From: Eupeodes corollae
Taxonomy: Eukaryota; Arthropoda; Insecta; Diptera; Syrphidae
Direction of reading: 5' to 3'
Length of the DNA: 64,000 nt
NCBI RefSeq assembly: GCF_945859685.1
Contig: NC_079148.1
Coordinates: 24,873,946-24,937,945, forward strand
Made by a program: the position numbers and the translations under genes. Shown piece after piece: positions 10,540 through 23,700 of this stretch (positions within the stretch are counted from its first letter, which is position 1; the number at the start of each line of letters is the position of its first letter). The notes beneath the pieces were generated by a model, which saw only the letters and a program-made list of their open reading frames with translations, made no database searches and was not told the DNA's origin.

Positions 10540-12320
10540 ACTATCCTTATTATGCAGAGGCACAGTGTGAGCACTAGTGCACATTAGTTTGACTTCTTGA
10601 ATATTGCAATGACTGAGAAAGATAGAGTGTGGTAAGGCAAGCCACATTCTTGTAGTATGGCTAAAGAACGAATTTCTGTATTTGACAGTACGGGCGAAGT
10701 TGGGATCGAAGGTATACTGATGAGCATTCCTAGAAGCGCGAGTATTACGGTTGAAATGTTTAAAGGGAAGAATGCAACTGGCTATTTCACTAGAAAATAA
10801 GCCGTTAAAATAACGTTAAAAAATGGTAAGACAGGAGACCTTATGACGATGTTCAAGCGAAGTAAATGAACTTATGATGATATTATCATCTATCAATTAA
10901 AATGCTCTACGTACGGAGTTATACTCAAGCTTTGCACGTATGTAAGTCTTGTAGATAACAGCCAGATCAGAAGGGGTGAAATATTTCTTGCATTGCCTAA
11001 GGAAGCCCAAAAACACCCGAATAGAGGGATGTGAGTCTGAAGACGAATATGAAAAGCTAAGAGTACTATTGTTAGCGAAACAATGTATTGGATTAGATGT
11101 TTCAGACAGGTGATCATTAATAAAAATGAGAAAGAGTGTTGGAAATAGAACAGAGCCCTGGGGCACACCAGCTTGAACCCATCCAATACTACATGTATTG
11201 AACAATCCTGAAGGCAATTACTATTCCAATGAAGGAGGGATTCATCAAAACCGAAAGCATGCATTTTCGCTATGAGATCCTGATCCCTAACGCTATCAAA
11301 TCCTTTTCAAATATCAAGTGAAAAAATCTTACTTTCTCCAAAAAGATTGACTCCATTGTTCGGTGAGATGAAGAGATCACCTGTGGTCCTACTGCTGTGA
11401 AAGCCGTACTGTCAGTCACTAAGAAGCTTTCTGTTTTTGAGATATTTCTTGAGCTGATAATAAATCAGCGTTTGCATGACCTTGGCAAAAAGGAACGTAA
11501 GTGCAATCGGTTGGTAGTTAAAAGGTGAAGAAATTTCGCCTTTTTTGAGGACGGGCTGGACAAATGCACGGAACGATTCCTGAATAGTAGGACTGCTAGC
11601 GTTGAAGAACACCTCTTCAGAATAATAGCGGTACACCATCCGGACCCGTGAATTCATGTCTCTGAGGACTCGTGGCACAGTTTGAGGAGATAGAACACAT
11701 ATATAGTATACTTATTAGGGTCAGAGGTAAGAAACAAGTCATACTCCTTTGGGTGCTGCCTGGCCCAAATGTTGAAGCATTGAAGAATTGTGTACATTAA
11801 AACCACCCGTAGCAACAATTTCAGTGCGAGGATAGGACGGAACAATTCTTTGGATGGAACCAGACAAAACATCAAATAAATAAGAAGTTGTGACTCTGTC
11901 TGGATAAAGGCTGCTATAGAGGAAGCAATAGTGAATGATGTGCTTATTTACGGAAAACTTTAACCTCATAAAAATAAAATAAGAATTGGTGCAAAGACAA
12001 TATTGTAGCAAGAGTAATATATGTATATGGAGAGGCAGTGGTGGAAAAGAATATTGGCAACAAGCTACACCCTTCAATACGAAATTGAGCTGGATTGGAA
12101 TCCTCACCTACTTGAATTGCACTTAGTGCCAAAGCAGCTAGCCTGTGTGAAATAGTATGGACGGCGGTATGCCAACATAATTCTTTCTCTAAGCTTATGA
12201 ATGTTTCAATAATGTACTCTGAAATTTCCATGACGATAAAATGATTTGTCAGCTCTTCAGTAACAAGAATAAGATGTATAAATGACATGCATAAATGGAT
12301 ACTCAGAGTTAACAAAGAAC
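10540..12320 (-). pseudogene. CR1/Jockey-like non-LTR retroelement, degraded copy 1
   Basis: Reading the minus strand from 12320 down, broken frames give an endonuclease part (RTEIVATGGFNVHNSS; at 11.7 kb FLTSDPNKYTI), then reverse-transcriptase blocks (QPVLKKGEISSPFNYQPIAL; AGVPQGSVLFPTLFLIFIND; FANNSTLSFSYSSSDS in place of the expected FADDS) and the 3' domain shared with 17.1-17.34 kb. The catalytic Asp pair at the FADD position reads NN, and frameshifts and stops are frequent, so it cannot be active. The order EN-RT with no RNase H agrees with the CR1 or Jockey clades; the exact clade is uncertain. Confidence 0.8.
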
Positions 12321-13080
12321 AAGTCTCTCATCTTTTTTGATTTTCAATGGGTTAGATACATAAGTCAATTTATTTTTAATCTAGATCTGTAAGAACTTTT
12401 TAAATACTTCAATCTGATTTTTTGTATGTGTTTTTTCTTTGGTTTCAAAATATTAGAGTTGTAATCCACATTTTCTATTTTAAAAAGTTTCTTTTTGTAA
12501 GTTGTTTTTTTTTCGAAAACGTAAATTTGATTTTTCAAACATTTCGTCAGATGCCAAAAACGTGCAGCATACAATTTTTTTAAAGCTGAATCCATCCATC
12601 GTTCGTAAAACATGTAAGATTACAAACATTTGTATTTAATATTTTCATTTATTTTAGAAAACGATGACGACGTCATGATGTGAAAAAAAGATATAATTGA
12701 AGTTATAGTCGAAGGAAAAAGGTATATTGAAACGTCTTAAAATGTCAACATTTTTAATTTCACAAAATGGACCAATAATTACGAAATGGAATTTAAAAAA
12801 AATAATTTTTAATTAAAAGAACAAAATGTCGGAATGTGAGCAAAGTATTTTATAGTTTTATTAGAAAAAGCATATTTTCATCACTGAAAATGAATAAATA
12901 TGAATTCAAATTGTAATTGAAATAGGTACAGACTATTTTTTTTGTAAATTAAAACATTTATAAAAAATCAAAGAAATATTTATAGAGTTTTTTTTAACAG
13001 TTATATTTTTGTCAAAAGTGGTCGTATTTATGGTAAATCTTAAAGTATTTAAACAATTGTATCTTTTGATGTTGCTATAA
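12321..13080. other. AT-rich non-coding stretch
   Basis: No domain, splice-supported exon or repeat recognised. The 82-codon minus ORF at 12365-12613 is Lys-rich and has no support. Confidence 0.4.
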
Positions 13081-13084
13081 AAAT

Positions 13085-13510
13085 AGATGATTTATTAACC
13101 AGGATGTGCCGCACAGCTGCTCAAAGAACATGGCCGTGTGATGTTGGGGTGGGATAACCTCGGAGGGTAATATTAACTCTCCTCACTTTTTTAAGGATAA
13201 CAAACGGTATCATCACAACACCAAGACACTTATCAGCTTCGCGAATGTTTGTTTGTGCAATTTTAACGACATGATAGAACGTAACGGCCGTCTAGTTTAC
13301 TGCTCAAGAATCCCCCCACCGACGAGCTAACCTTTGGCAATGGAAGCATGCCGCGCAGTAGGAATACTTGACACCCATCTATATTTGCTACCGGGTAGTT
13401 GTAGAGTCTCTGTAAGCTCTAAGGCTCTCTGATAGTGTACCGAGTGGCTGGTCTTTGGGGTTTTAAATGTTTGTTCTTATCCCTCACACGACAACATCTC
13501 GTAAGAAAAA
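13085..13510. repeat. Unclassified GC-richer block
   Basis: Composition is markedly less AT-rich than either neighbour (for example the stretch around ggatgtgccgcacagctgct and ccccccaccgacgagc). No long frame is open on either strand. It is probably a fragment of a retroelement leader or tail, but no family can be named. Confidence 0.35.
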
Positions 13511-14622
13511 AATAAAGCCAAAACGTTCTACAAACTGAGAATACATGATAAGGCTTTGGAGTTTGGCATATTAATTCCAGACTAAATGGCACAGAAACTT
13601 AAGCAAATTTTTAATGTGAGCATACGATTCTACGATATTTATAAAAATGTTTTACTGTTCTCGAGAAATATGCATCAATCAAAAATATTTACTTTTATTT
13701 TATGTACATTATTTAAAATCAAAAGATCTAAAATTAAAGTAAATAACGCATCAAAGATTAATTTTATATTTATTAGCAGAATATTTAGTTTACTTTTTAC
13801 ATTTTCCTAAATCGGTGTCTCAATTTTGTAATTTTGTATATGAATAAACATCACTATTGGTATTATTTTTATACAAGGTACAATAGTAGGTTTATTTAAT
13901 TTCGATGTAAAAATTAAAAATAGAATTAAGAAAAGCAAGAAAAACGAAAATTAAAAACAAATTATTTTATTATTGTCTTCTAAAAAGTTAATTTTATTAT
14001 ATAAAGTACAATTATAAAAAAATAAAACAAAAGTAAAACAATAGATAACTTAATATTTATATGAGATACATTTACATTTTTTTTAATTCATGATTGATTG
14101 TGCTCCATTTTTGTAGCTTATTTTTCTATTGAATTTTAAATACATATTATTTTTAATTACATAAATAAATATTTTTTATTTCTATATTAACAGCGCAAAA
14201 ATGTAATTTTTCAAATAAAAAAATTCACCACTTAAAATTTTTGAAGGCAGTGATTATTCGGAATTCCTTTATTTTTTCGTTTGCTTTATTCGAATACCAT
14301 TTAAGTAACCTGTGATTAAGCAAAAAGCACATTCTTTGTTTTTACTTTTTTTTTCAAATTGTGTTTGAATATTTAAAATTAAAAATTTGTTTTTTATTCT
14401 TTTTTTTTCAACATATGGATTTTGTATGGAAAAATAAATAATGGAATTTTTGAAGAATTTTTATTTTAAATATATTTACACACTCATCAGTCACATCAGA
14501 AAATAGATACACTAGAAATAATTGTTTGAAACTAAATAAACGAAGGTAAATGCAATCAATGAAATAATTAATAGAAATGATATTCTTAGATCTATGAAAA
14601 ATAAAAGTCACAACATCAACAA
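13511..14622. other. AT-rich sequence 3' of the carboxypeptidase gene
   Basis: Long A/T runs with no coding evidence. It probably includes the 3' UTR of the longest carboxypeptidase transcript, which ends its CDS at 14623. Confidence 0.4.
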
Positions 14623-14772
14623 TCAGCCAAATATATTTGAATAGAGTGTGTTGAGACCATTACTAATCGATGAGAAGATTCCGCCATCGGTATAGGAAGG
14701 TGGAGGTCCTGGACGATAGAATTGGGATTGTGGAATCGGTCGATAGAAGGGTGTTGCTGATCCTTCAGTTCT
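14623..14772 (-). CDS. Alternative last exon of the carboxypeptidase, PPxY-containing tail
   Basis: Acceptor ATTATACAG, then 49 codons and TGA. The encoded tail is rich in Pro, Tyr and Ser and contains FYRPIPQSQFYRPG and PPPSYTDGG, the latter a PPxY motif of the kind bound by WW domains. It joins in phase 0 to the 42-nt exon at 19118-19159, or directly to 19672. A PPxY motif would only be useful on the cytosolic side, so a membrane segment before it would make sense. The coding look and frame are good; which upstream exon it uses is inference. Confidence 0.65.
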   Translation of the reverse strand, partial: RTEGSATPFYRPIPQSQFYRPGPPPSYTDGGIFSSISNGLNTLYSNIFG

Positions 14773-17700
14773 CTGTATAATATATATTAATGTTGATTAA
14801 AATGTTGAAGGTTTATTTTTATATAAGAATCGTAAAAAAAAAATAACTATAAATTTAAAAAAAAAATAAAAGGAGAAACCATTATTATTTATGTAAATAA
14901 ATTTAAAAAAATGCTGATTTAAAAACTACGAACAAATATATTTCCGTATGAAATTTATACGCACGGCACAACTTTAAAACAGAAGTGTAGTATTTTCAAA
15001 AATGGAACGTATCAATAACATTGCGTTTAAAATCTGAAGGCTTACAAATATGTCTTTTTTTAAATACATTTTCAAAATAATTAAAACAAAATTATGTATT
15101 TTCTTGTTTTTGTATTTAATCTAAGCATACATTATAACAGCATTTTTGTATATATTATATAGTAGGACCCTGAAATTGGCCAGTTCCTGATTGTTTTACA
15201 CTTCAAGAAATAGTTGAAAAATTCTGCAATTAATTATGAAAAGAGTAAACAAAGGGTTGGAATGAGAATTTGTTCATATGTAATATCTGGAAAGTTGCTT
15301 TTGCAACAAGTTGGATAGTTGTCGACTTCAAATACAAACTTGGATTAAAAACTATATTTTGACAATAATATAGTTTTTGTTCTAAACGTTCGTCTTCCAG
15401 AAGTTTATACATACTCGTATATTGTTCGGAATATACCTTAAACCTGGAAGCTCTTAGGTTTTCAATAAGTTTTGGTGAAACATTTTCAGACTTAAAGTTA
15501 ACACAAGTATCTAATAGCTGATTGGTCAGCTGCCAAAAAATTACTTTAGAGTTAAGGTCAATTATTGGAAAGTGGACTGGAAAAATAGTCAAGAAAAGTA
15601 TCCATAGCTATCAAGTTTAGTCTATATATTTGCGTATGGCACTGAAAGCTGGTCCTAGTTTCTCACTCTACCGAAAGCTGAACTTCATAATTGTGTGATT
15701 TATTTATTTAAAATATAGTCTTAGAGGGTTCCTTGTAAAATTGTAATACTAATAATATCTGGTATTGGTAGTGGACTGATAACCAACATTTCTTTATGTA
15801 AATGTGTAGCAATACGCACCATAATATCAAATTCAACCGTTTGGAAGGTTTCTTTTTGTCAGCCGTGTCCGGGGGAAGTGTTCAAAAATGATACTTTTTC
15901 AGATTTTGAGTAATACAAAAAATCGGAAACAATCCCGTGATTACGAAAAAATGTGTCCAATCTGTTTCAATTTCAGCCTTCTGCTTCTCAGGCGTATTTT
16001 AATCTTTTGCAGATCCGTTTTTCCAACCTGATTTTTTGGTACATTATTTTTTTGGTTATATGCATGTTAGAGGAAAAAACGTGTCTGACAAGCAAAAGTG
16101 TCAAAGTAAAACGTCTATTTCATTTTTATAATTAAGGGCTTTTTTCTGACGTTTTAATGTATCACTCATGTGGTTATCATTTCTACATCACATTCGGAAA
16201 AAACGACCGTGAACGGTCATCCCCGAACACGTCTGAAAATACATTCACATCTTAGCTCACTCCACTGCCTATGGTTCTATGTCCATAAAAGTTTCGTTAG
16301 AATAGAAAACATAACATATTATGGATTTGTAACTTGTGCAAGGACATCAACTGAAGGCTAAAGTGAGTGAAGTAAAGTTCCAAGTTTGAAAAATCTATAA
16401 AAAAAGGTAGGATGGTCTAAATGTGTTTAAAGTACGAATTAACTTATTTTGTCTGAACCTGCTCATTTTAGGGTATTTGTTCAACTTTCATTTGTGAAGC
16501 TGTGATCATTTGACAAGTAAAAAGTACGCCATTTTTTAAAATGGAACGATGCACGATTCAATACCACATTGAAATTCACTACAATATTGTGTTTAAAGTT
16601 TTGCATAACTTAGGGCTCTTATTAAGCAATCAATTAAATCAAAGGGAATAACTTTTGAATGGAATTTGATTGGAAATCACTTAAAAAATTGTTTTGATAA
16701 AAAAAAAACAATTATTGCACATGTGTTTTTTCTTATAATTGTGTTTTTCTGTTTTTCGGACGGTAATAGATTTCCTGAAGAGATAATTCGTTTATGTGCA
16801 AAAAAGTAACGAATCGTTCATTGATTTATGTTTCAATTTAACACAAATTGAAATTTGTTTCAATGATAGAAATTTTCATTGATCGCTATAAACGACTTGT
16901 CAAAAAAATGATGACAAGCAATAATAACTACATATAACTGGCCTTTAGAGGACTTTTTGGTTGTCGTGAAATACTTTCTGGCCCGGTAGAAATGCAACTG
17001 GGGTGTAAAAACTTTAGCTTCTGAGACAAGATTGATGTGTAGAACCAATGTCATGTGTATCGTACAAGAAAAACTTTCGAGTATTTGAATATAATAGAGA
17101 GGTTGAAAGGGGGTGTCGGAGCATATTGGTATTGAATTCCTGAATATTGCAATGGCTGGGAAAAACTGAGTGTGGTAAGGCATTCCACATTCTTGTAGTA
17201 CGGCTAAAGAACGAATCTCTGTACTTGATATTACGACCAAAAATGGGATCGATGGTATACTGATGAGCATTCCTAAAAGCGCGAGTATTACGGTTGAACT
17301 GTTTAAGGGGAGGAATGCAACTAACTTTTTCTGCCCAAACATTTTTGGTGCCTTTGGGGCATTGCAGTATTTTTTGCCGTAATTTTTGTTCCGCAGTTGG
17401 ATTGGCTTTAAAACAACGGAAACTTACGTTCTTGACATTAATAATCTCTTAACAGCGTTTTCCTTAGGTCTGATGTTTTTAACCCCTTTCGGGATAAAAA
17501 ATCTCATTCCCAGGAGAATCAAGCTTGGGATCATATCTGCGATGGCATCAACGTCACTATCGATCGAGGAAGCATAGGGCCCAGTTAAAGATCTAAAATA
17601 ATTATTGAGATCGTCCCAGTTGGCTTTTTCGTATTGCCAAACGGTTCTTCTAGGAGCTCTTTCCTTACCTGAGCAGTTTTGACACGAGAAATTTGCAGTT

Positions 17701-20700
17701 ATAACATAATGGTTAGATGTCCCTAGAGGAGAAAGAACACTAATAGTGTAATTACCAGGGTCAGAGGTAAGTCACAATTCAAGAGTGTTTTCTGCTCGAC
17801 CTACCACGTCCGATATTCGAGTGGGCTCGTTGACCAGCTGAGGTAGGTGGTTCAACTCAGCGAAGATCTCAGAACATACTCCTTCGGATGTTGTCTGGCC
17901 CGAATGTTGAAGCCATGAAGAATTGTGTACATTGAAATCGTCCGTAATAACGATTTCAGTGCGAGAATAGGACGAAACAATTCTTTGAATGGAATCAGAC
18001 AAAGCATCAAATTCACGAGATGTTGATACTCTGTCTAGATTGGAACTTCGATTAAGGAAACAATAGTGAGTGATTTGCTTATTTACGGACAATTAAATCC
18101 ATATATAATTAAAAAAGGAATTGGTGCTAAGACCATACTTTGGTAAGAGCTGATAAGCAACATCATTCCTAATGTAGATGCCGAGGCCATGGTGGAAAAA
18201 GAATAAATTCCTCGTCGATTGTTGGAATTAAGGCTATTAATTGTAATAAACTTAAGAACTTAAGACGTATTTGGATTGAATACATTAAGTTCATCAAAAT
18301 GATCCAGTAAGTCCCATTTTCACAGAGGCTAAGTTAATAAGATGAATTGTCCCATTTGGGGCTCTAAACGTCTAACGTCTATGATTGGTGAAGTTTTCGA
18401 GGACATATGTAGTTAATGGAAAATTGGGTAGATTCAGACGATGTTAGGGACTTAAAGGTAGGAATAAGGTCAGCTGCCAAAAAAATTGCCTTTAAGTTAA
18501 GGCAACAGTATAGTGAAGTTGACAGCAAAAATCTCATTAGCTGTCACGTTAAGCCTACTTGTATCAATGTTACAGGTGATCTTATTTTATAATTCAACTG
18601 AAATCTGAACTTAATTACTCTGTTCTTTGCTAATTTTCGGCATAATTCAATTTAATGTTTTTGTAAAATTGGAAAAGGAAAAACTTATATTTGTTTAAAA
18701 TTCAAAATACTAGTCTTGATGGATCTGAATGTTGCCTAAGAAGTGTAGGTAACTAAAGTTTAAGAAAACAAGCATTCAAAAGAAACAAACATTTCAAAGC
18801 TAAAATTTTCTAGTAAAAACTGTCTTGTCCATTTTGGCAATGTAATACCATAAAGATGCTTCATCCGTGGCTTCAATTTTAAAGTTGTGTGTTTTTTTTA
18901 AAGGTTTTGAAAAAAGAAGAAGTTATCCAAAGAGTATGCAAGGAAAAAAATGTTATGTACGAGTATATACAAAAAGGGTTTTCTCGCTCCCATTTCCATA
19001 TATTATGTAACTAAAATAGCATTACCATTCGCGTTGTTATGAGAACGTGGATTTTTACAATTACAATTTATATAAACAAAAAGAGGAAGGAAGAAAAAAG
19101 ATGATTAAAATACTTACAACTATTATAAATAAATACATGCTGCTGCAATACACCACATGCTAAATTACAATTAATTTTTTTGATTTTTGTTTTGGTTTTT
19201 GTGGATTGATTATAGGTAGAATTTGTTTTGCTTTTTACACTAAAATAACTTGTGTCTATAATATTAGTTGGGGCGTTTGTTATTGTTTTTTTTTTAATTA
19301 TTAATTAGCTACTTAGTCGGATGGGAAGATGATTGCATGAGAGTCAGCGGGATTTCTACTCCGGATTGTGCTGGAAATTGGCTGAAAATAACAAAATTGG
19401 AGGAAAAAAGAAAGAAAAAATCTACATTATAACCATTAAAACCGACCAATCACCTAGGGGAAGATTTTTATTCAATTAATAATTTTTGTTGTTATTTTCT
19501 TTCTTTTTGTTTTGATTCTTTTTTGTTTTTATATAAAATTATATATATGTCTAACGCTAGATGGCGGTGTGATTTCAAGCCTTTTTAAACATGCTTTGGT
19601 TATTTATAAAATTATTTTGGAAAACTATTTGAAGAAAAAGAATTATATCACAGAAACAAATCTGGGAGTACCTTTGCTGGCTGAAGTGTTACATTCAAGA
19701 GTGTTGGATGCTGTTCAACGACCATAAAGTCAATTTCACGTGGGGCGTATCCATCAGCAAAAGCCTGCAATTTAAACGAAAGAAATTTTAAGAATCCATA
19801 AAACAAAAAATTATACTACTCTTATACTTCTAGTTTGTAATAACCGGGCATCAGAATCCTCCAGAACTCTCCATATTTCGTCGATTGGAATCCTACATCA
19901 CGACCCTTGATCTTCAATGACGCTCTTTCAATTGGTGCCCCAGTTGGATCCAGGACGAATCCTTGTACCCCTCGGTGTGCTTCGGCAAGGAATTTAATCA
20001 ATGACTGAAAAGCAAGAAATACAAAAAAAAAACGAAAATAGCTTCACACAACACAATTCTCTAAAAATCTCACCAATTGATTATCCTCCCAATATTTTCT
20101 CAACTCAAATGCTGGAGGAAATTTACAACATGAAATTTCCAACGTCACCTCCATGCAGCCATACCAAACGTAGTTATAATCTTGCATGCCTCCAGTTAGC
20201 GGATACCATGCAGCGCCATTTGTGATGCCATTCTCAAATGCTGGTGTCGCCGACTTACACGCTACACCGCGAGACATTTTAGCATGATTATTCGCATAGA
20301 CCAATGACAAATGTTTAAAGACATCATCGTCTGGTGTCAGGGATGGAGCTGACGAATAGGTTTGGAACACTGTGCCCAGGGGACATGTTGGCAAAAAATT
20401 AAAAAAAAAATAATGATTAAGAACAACCAGGATAACATATAATTGATAGGATATTAAATAGCTCAGTCATGCGTTCGGATACAGATAACGTTACTCACTC
20501 GCGCATAATGCTGACGATCGACAAATTCCTTTTAGCAGCCATATTGTTAGAAAACACAAATATTTTATTTTTTCAATTTAAAAAATTATATTCAATTGAT
20601 AAGTAATGTAAAATTGGAGCAACTTTCTGTCTGCGAAAGTTTACAAGCTGAATTGATTTATTTAAAAAATAAATCTAATGGGGCGTTGTCATAGAGAATT

Positions 20701-23700
20701 ACTAAAGTCGTGATTTCTTGATCTTTAGTTTAAGGCTTGTTGATTAAATAAACATAGCTCTTATTCATAGTCAATTTTCCTGATGATTAGTAAAACCCCA
20801 GCTTAAGGTTGTATTTTACTACAATTATACTTCAAATAACAGGTCAAAGCAAAAAAAAATATTGTTATATTTTCGAACTTGTTTCTTCATCGAAACGATA
20901 TCATTCCTAAAAATTCTTGTCGCTTAATTCAAATGAATTGAACCGTGTTTTGTATATTTTTAACTTCCCATAGGAAGTTATTGTAATGGGTCCGATTTGT
21001 CAAATTGAAAATTTTGACATTTCTCGACGTTTCAAGGTCCCTAGAGTCGAAATAAAAGATTTTTAGAAAGATGTCTGTGCGTGCGTGTGTACGTACGTTC
21101 GTACGTCCGTACGTCCGTACGTCCGTACGTTCGCGACGTTTTTTCGTCGTCCATAGCTCAAGAACCAGAAGAGATATCGACTTCAAATAAATTTTGTTAT
21201 ACAGATAATAAGGCAGAAAGATGCAGAAAGGGCTCTCAAGAAAATTGCGTGGGTCGTTTTCTTACCATAGCAGTTTAAAAAAAAGGTGAAAATTTTGGTA
21301 AACCCTAAATATCTTACGAACCAAAAACACTAGAGACTTGAATTAAATTTTATATAATGAACTGTAACGTGATCTCAAAGAAATATATTTTTTGAAAAAA
21401 AACTATCTAACAGTTTTTTTTCTAAATCAAAAAAACTGAAAAAAAAAAATTTGTCACATCCTAAATTTAACGACTTACATATGATTTCATCTCCAAAACA
21501 ATTTTGAGCAACGAAGAATAATGTTTTTGAAATCTGATAAAATTTTGAGAAAAATCAAATTGACAGTTTTTTTATAAAAAATAAAAACCTAAAAAAAAAT
21601 TATTAAAAGTTGGTAAAAATTGATTTTCGACTCAAATATCTTTTCAAATCTTTGAGATATTGGCTTTAATTTACTTTTATCTTTCAAAAAATATTGTTGT
21701 CAACATTCAGTAAAATTTTGAACAAAATCTAATTGACAGCTTTTTTTTATAAAAAATGAAGAACCGAACAAAAATTAACAAAAGTTGGTAAAAATTGAAT
21801 ATGGATTCAAATATCATTTCAAAAACTTGAAAGTTAGACTTCAAACTTATTTTATCTTATAAGAAATATTGTTTTAAGCATTCTGAAAGATGTTGAGAAA
21901 AATCGAATTGACAGTTTTTTACAAAAAATAAAAACCTAAAAAAAAATTAATAAAAGTTGGTAAAAATTGATTTTCGACTCAAATTTTTTTTTTAAACTTT
22001 GAGATATTGGCTTTAATTTACTTTTATCTTTAAAAAAATATTGTTGTTAACATTTAGTAAAATTTTGAAAAAAATCGAATTGATAGTTTTTGTACAAAAA
22101 ACTAAATACCTAAAAAAAAATAACAAAAGTTGGTAAAAATTGATTTTCGACTCAAATATCTTTTCAAAACTATAAAATATTGGCTTCAAACTAATTTTAT
22201 CTTATAGAAAATATTGTTTTCAACATTCTATAGAATTTTGAAGAAAATCGAATTGACGGTTTTTTTACAAAAAATAAAACTCTAAGAAAAAACAATACTA
22301 AAACTTGGTAAAAATTTACTTTCGACTCAAATAGCTTTTCAAAAATTAAAAATATTGGCTTCAAACTTATTTTATTTTACAGAAAATATTGTTTTCGATA
22401 TTCAGTGATTTTTATATAAAAATCCAACAGTCCGTTTTTTCATAAAAAATAAAATCTATAAAAAATAGTACGCAAATTTGGTAAAATTGATGCTAGTACA
22501 TATAGACAAACTTTTAAGCAAGACAAATCGACAGACGGGATGGGAAGTTATCAGTGTGGGTCGCATTCCAGCCTCTTTTTTCTTTTTCTTGGTGGCATAT
22601 TTCGCAAGACATCAAAAAACTAAAATCCACTAAGAAAACCCTATCTTCTTCAATTGCGGTATCAATCGACATTTTATTTGATATAATTTACTTTTTTCAG
22701 CTTTTCAATTCACAAACAAAAATCAAATATGACATTTGGTTGTGATAATAACAACATAAACACAGCAACTGCTATTTTTATAGGTAAACCACAGGTAAAA
22801 CTACGGTTTAAATTTATTTATAAATAGCCTAAACTCTGGACTTGCTTAGTAACAACTTAGCAAGAGTTTAACATCTATGAATATGCCCCAATAAATTTTA
22901 ACTTTAATCAAAAATTGTGTTGAAAATCTAATTTTTATTTTGAACTCAGTTCACCTCATATTTAAGTGAAATTGAATTAAATTGTTCACTAAAAATCATA
23001 AGATAAATATATTATTGAAAGTCTCCTTAATACAAATGCTATAAGAGTCTACTTAAGGTCAGATTGTTTATTGACAAATTAATTTATTTACGCGAATTTT
23101 TTAATAGAAAATGTTAGTTTTTTTTAAGTTATCTTATAAAATTGGTTCTGCTATAAATTGTAAAGCTTCTCATCTATGAAAATTGTATGCACAGCTTAGT
23201 AAATGAAGTCTATAAAAGTTCATTAAGATGTCACAGAACTGAAGTAAAAACATAACATATTTTTCTCAAAAAGTATGAAGAGTAATTTTATACTATGGGT
23301 ATTTTTTGTTTTAAAGGCTAAAATTATTGCATAGAATCTTAACTCACGTGATTCTTAACAAAAATTAGTTTTTTTCCTACGAGAAAATAAATTTAAAGTG
23401 ATCCAAGCCAAATCTTGAGATATCAATTAAAATTAACCAAAATTTTAATATTTAAAGAAAATGAAAATAAGCTGCATTTCTTAAGTGTCAGTTTGTTTCT
23501 ATTTTCTCCATTTTTAAACTGTGTTTTTAGAATTTGAAAACTTTCAATTGTTTCTTTTAAAATTAAATTATTCAGAAACTTTAAATTTTTCTTTGGGTTA
23601 CCCTATTTCGTTGTCCATTTCTCAAGACCCTGTAGACATGTTGGCGTTGGTTAAATTTTGTTTTACTGATAATTACATCGATAAATGCAGAAATGACTTT

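Noticed and set aside
21081..21278. ORF through the CGTACG microsatellite with a VRTYVRTSVRP-like translation
   Set aside because: The repeat translates as a periodic peptide in several frames, and the same region in other family E copies is out of frame. It is microsatellite shadow, not a gene.
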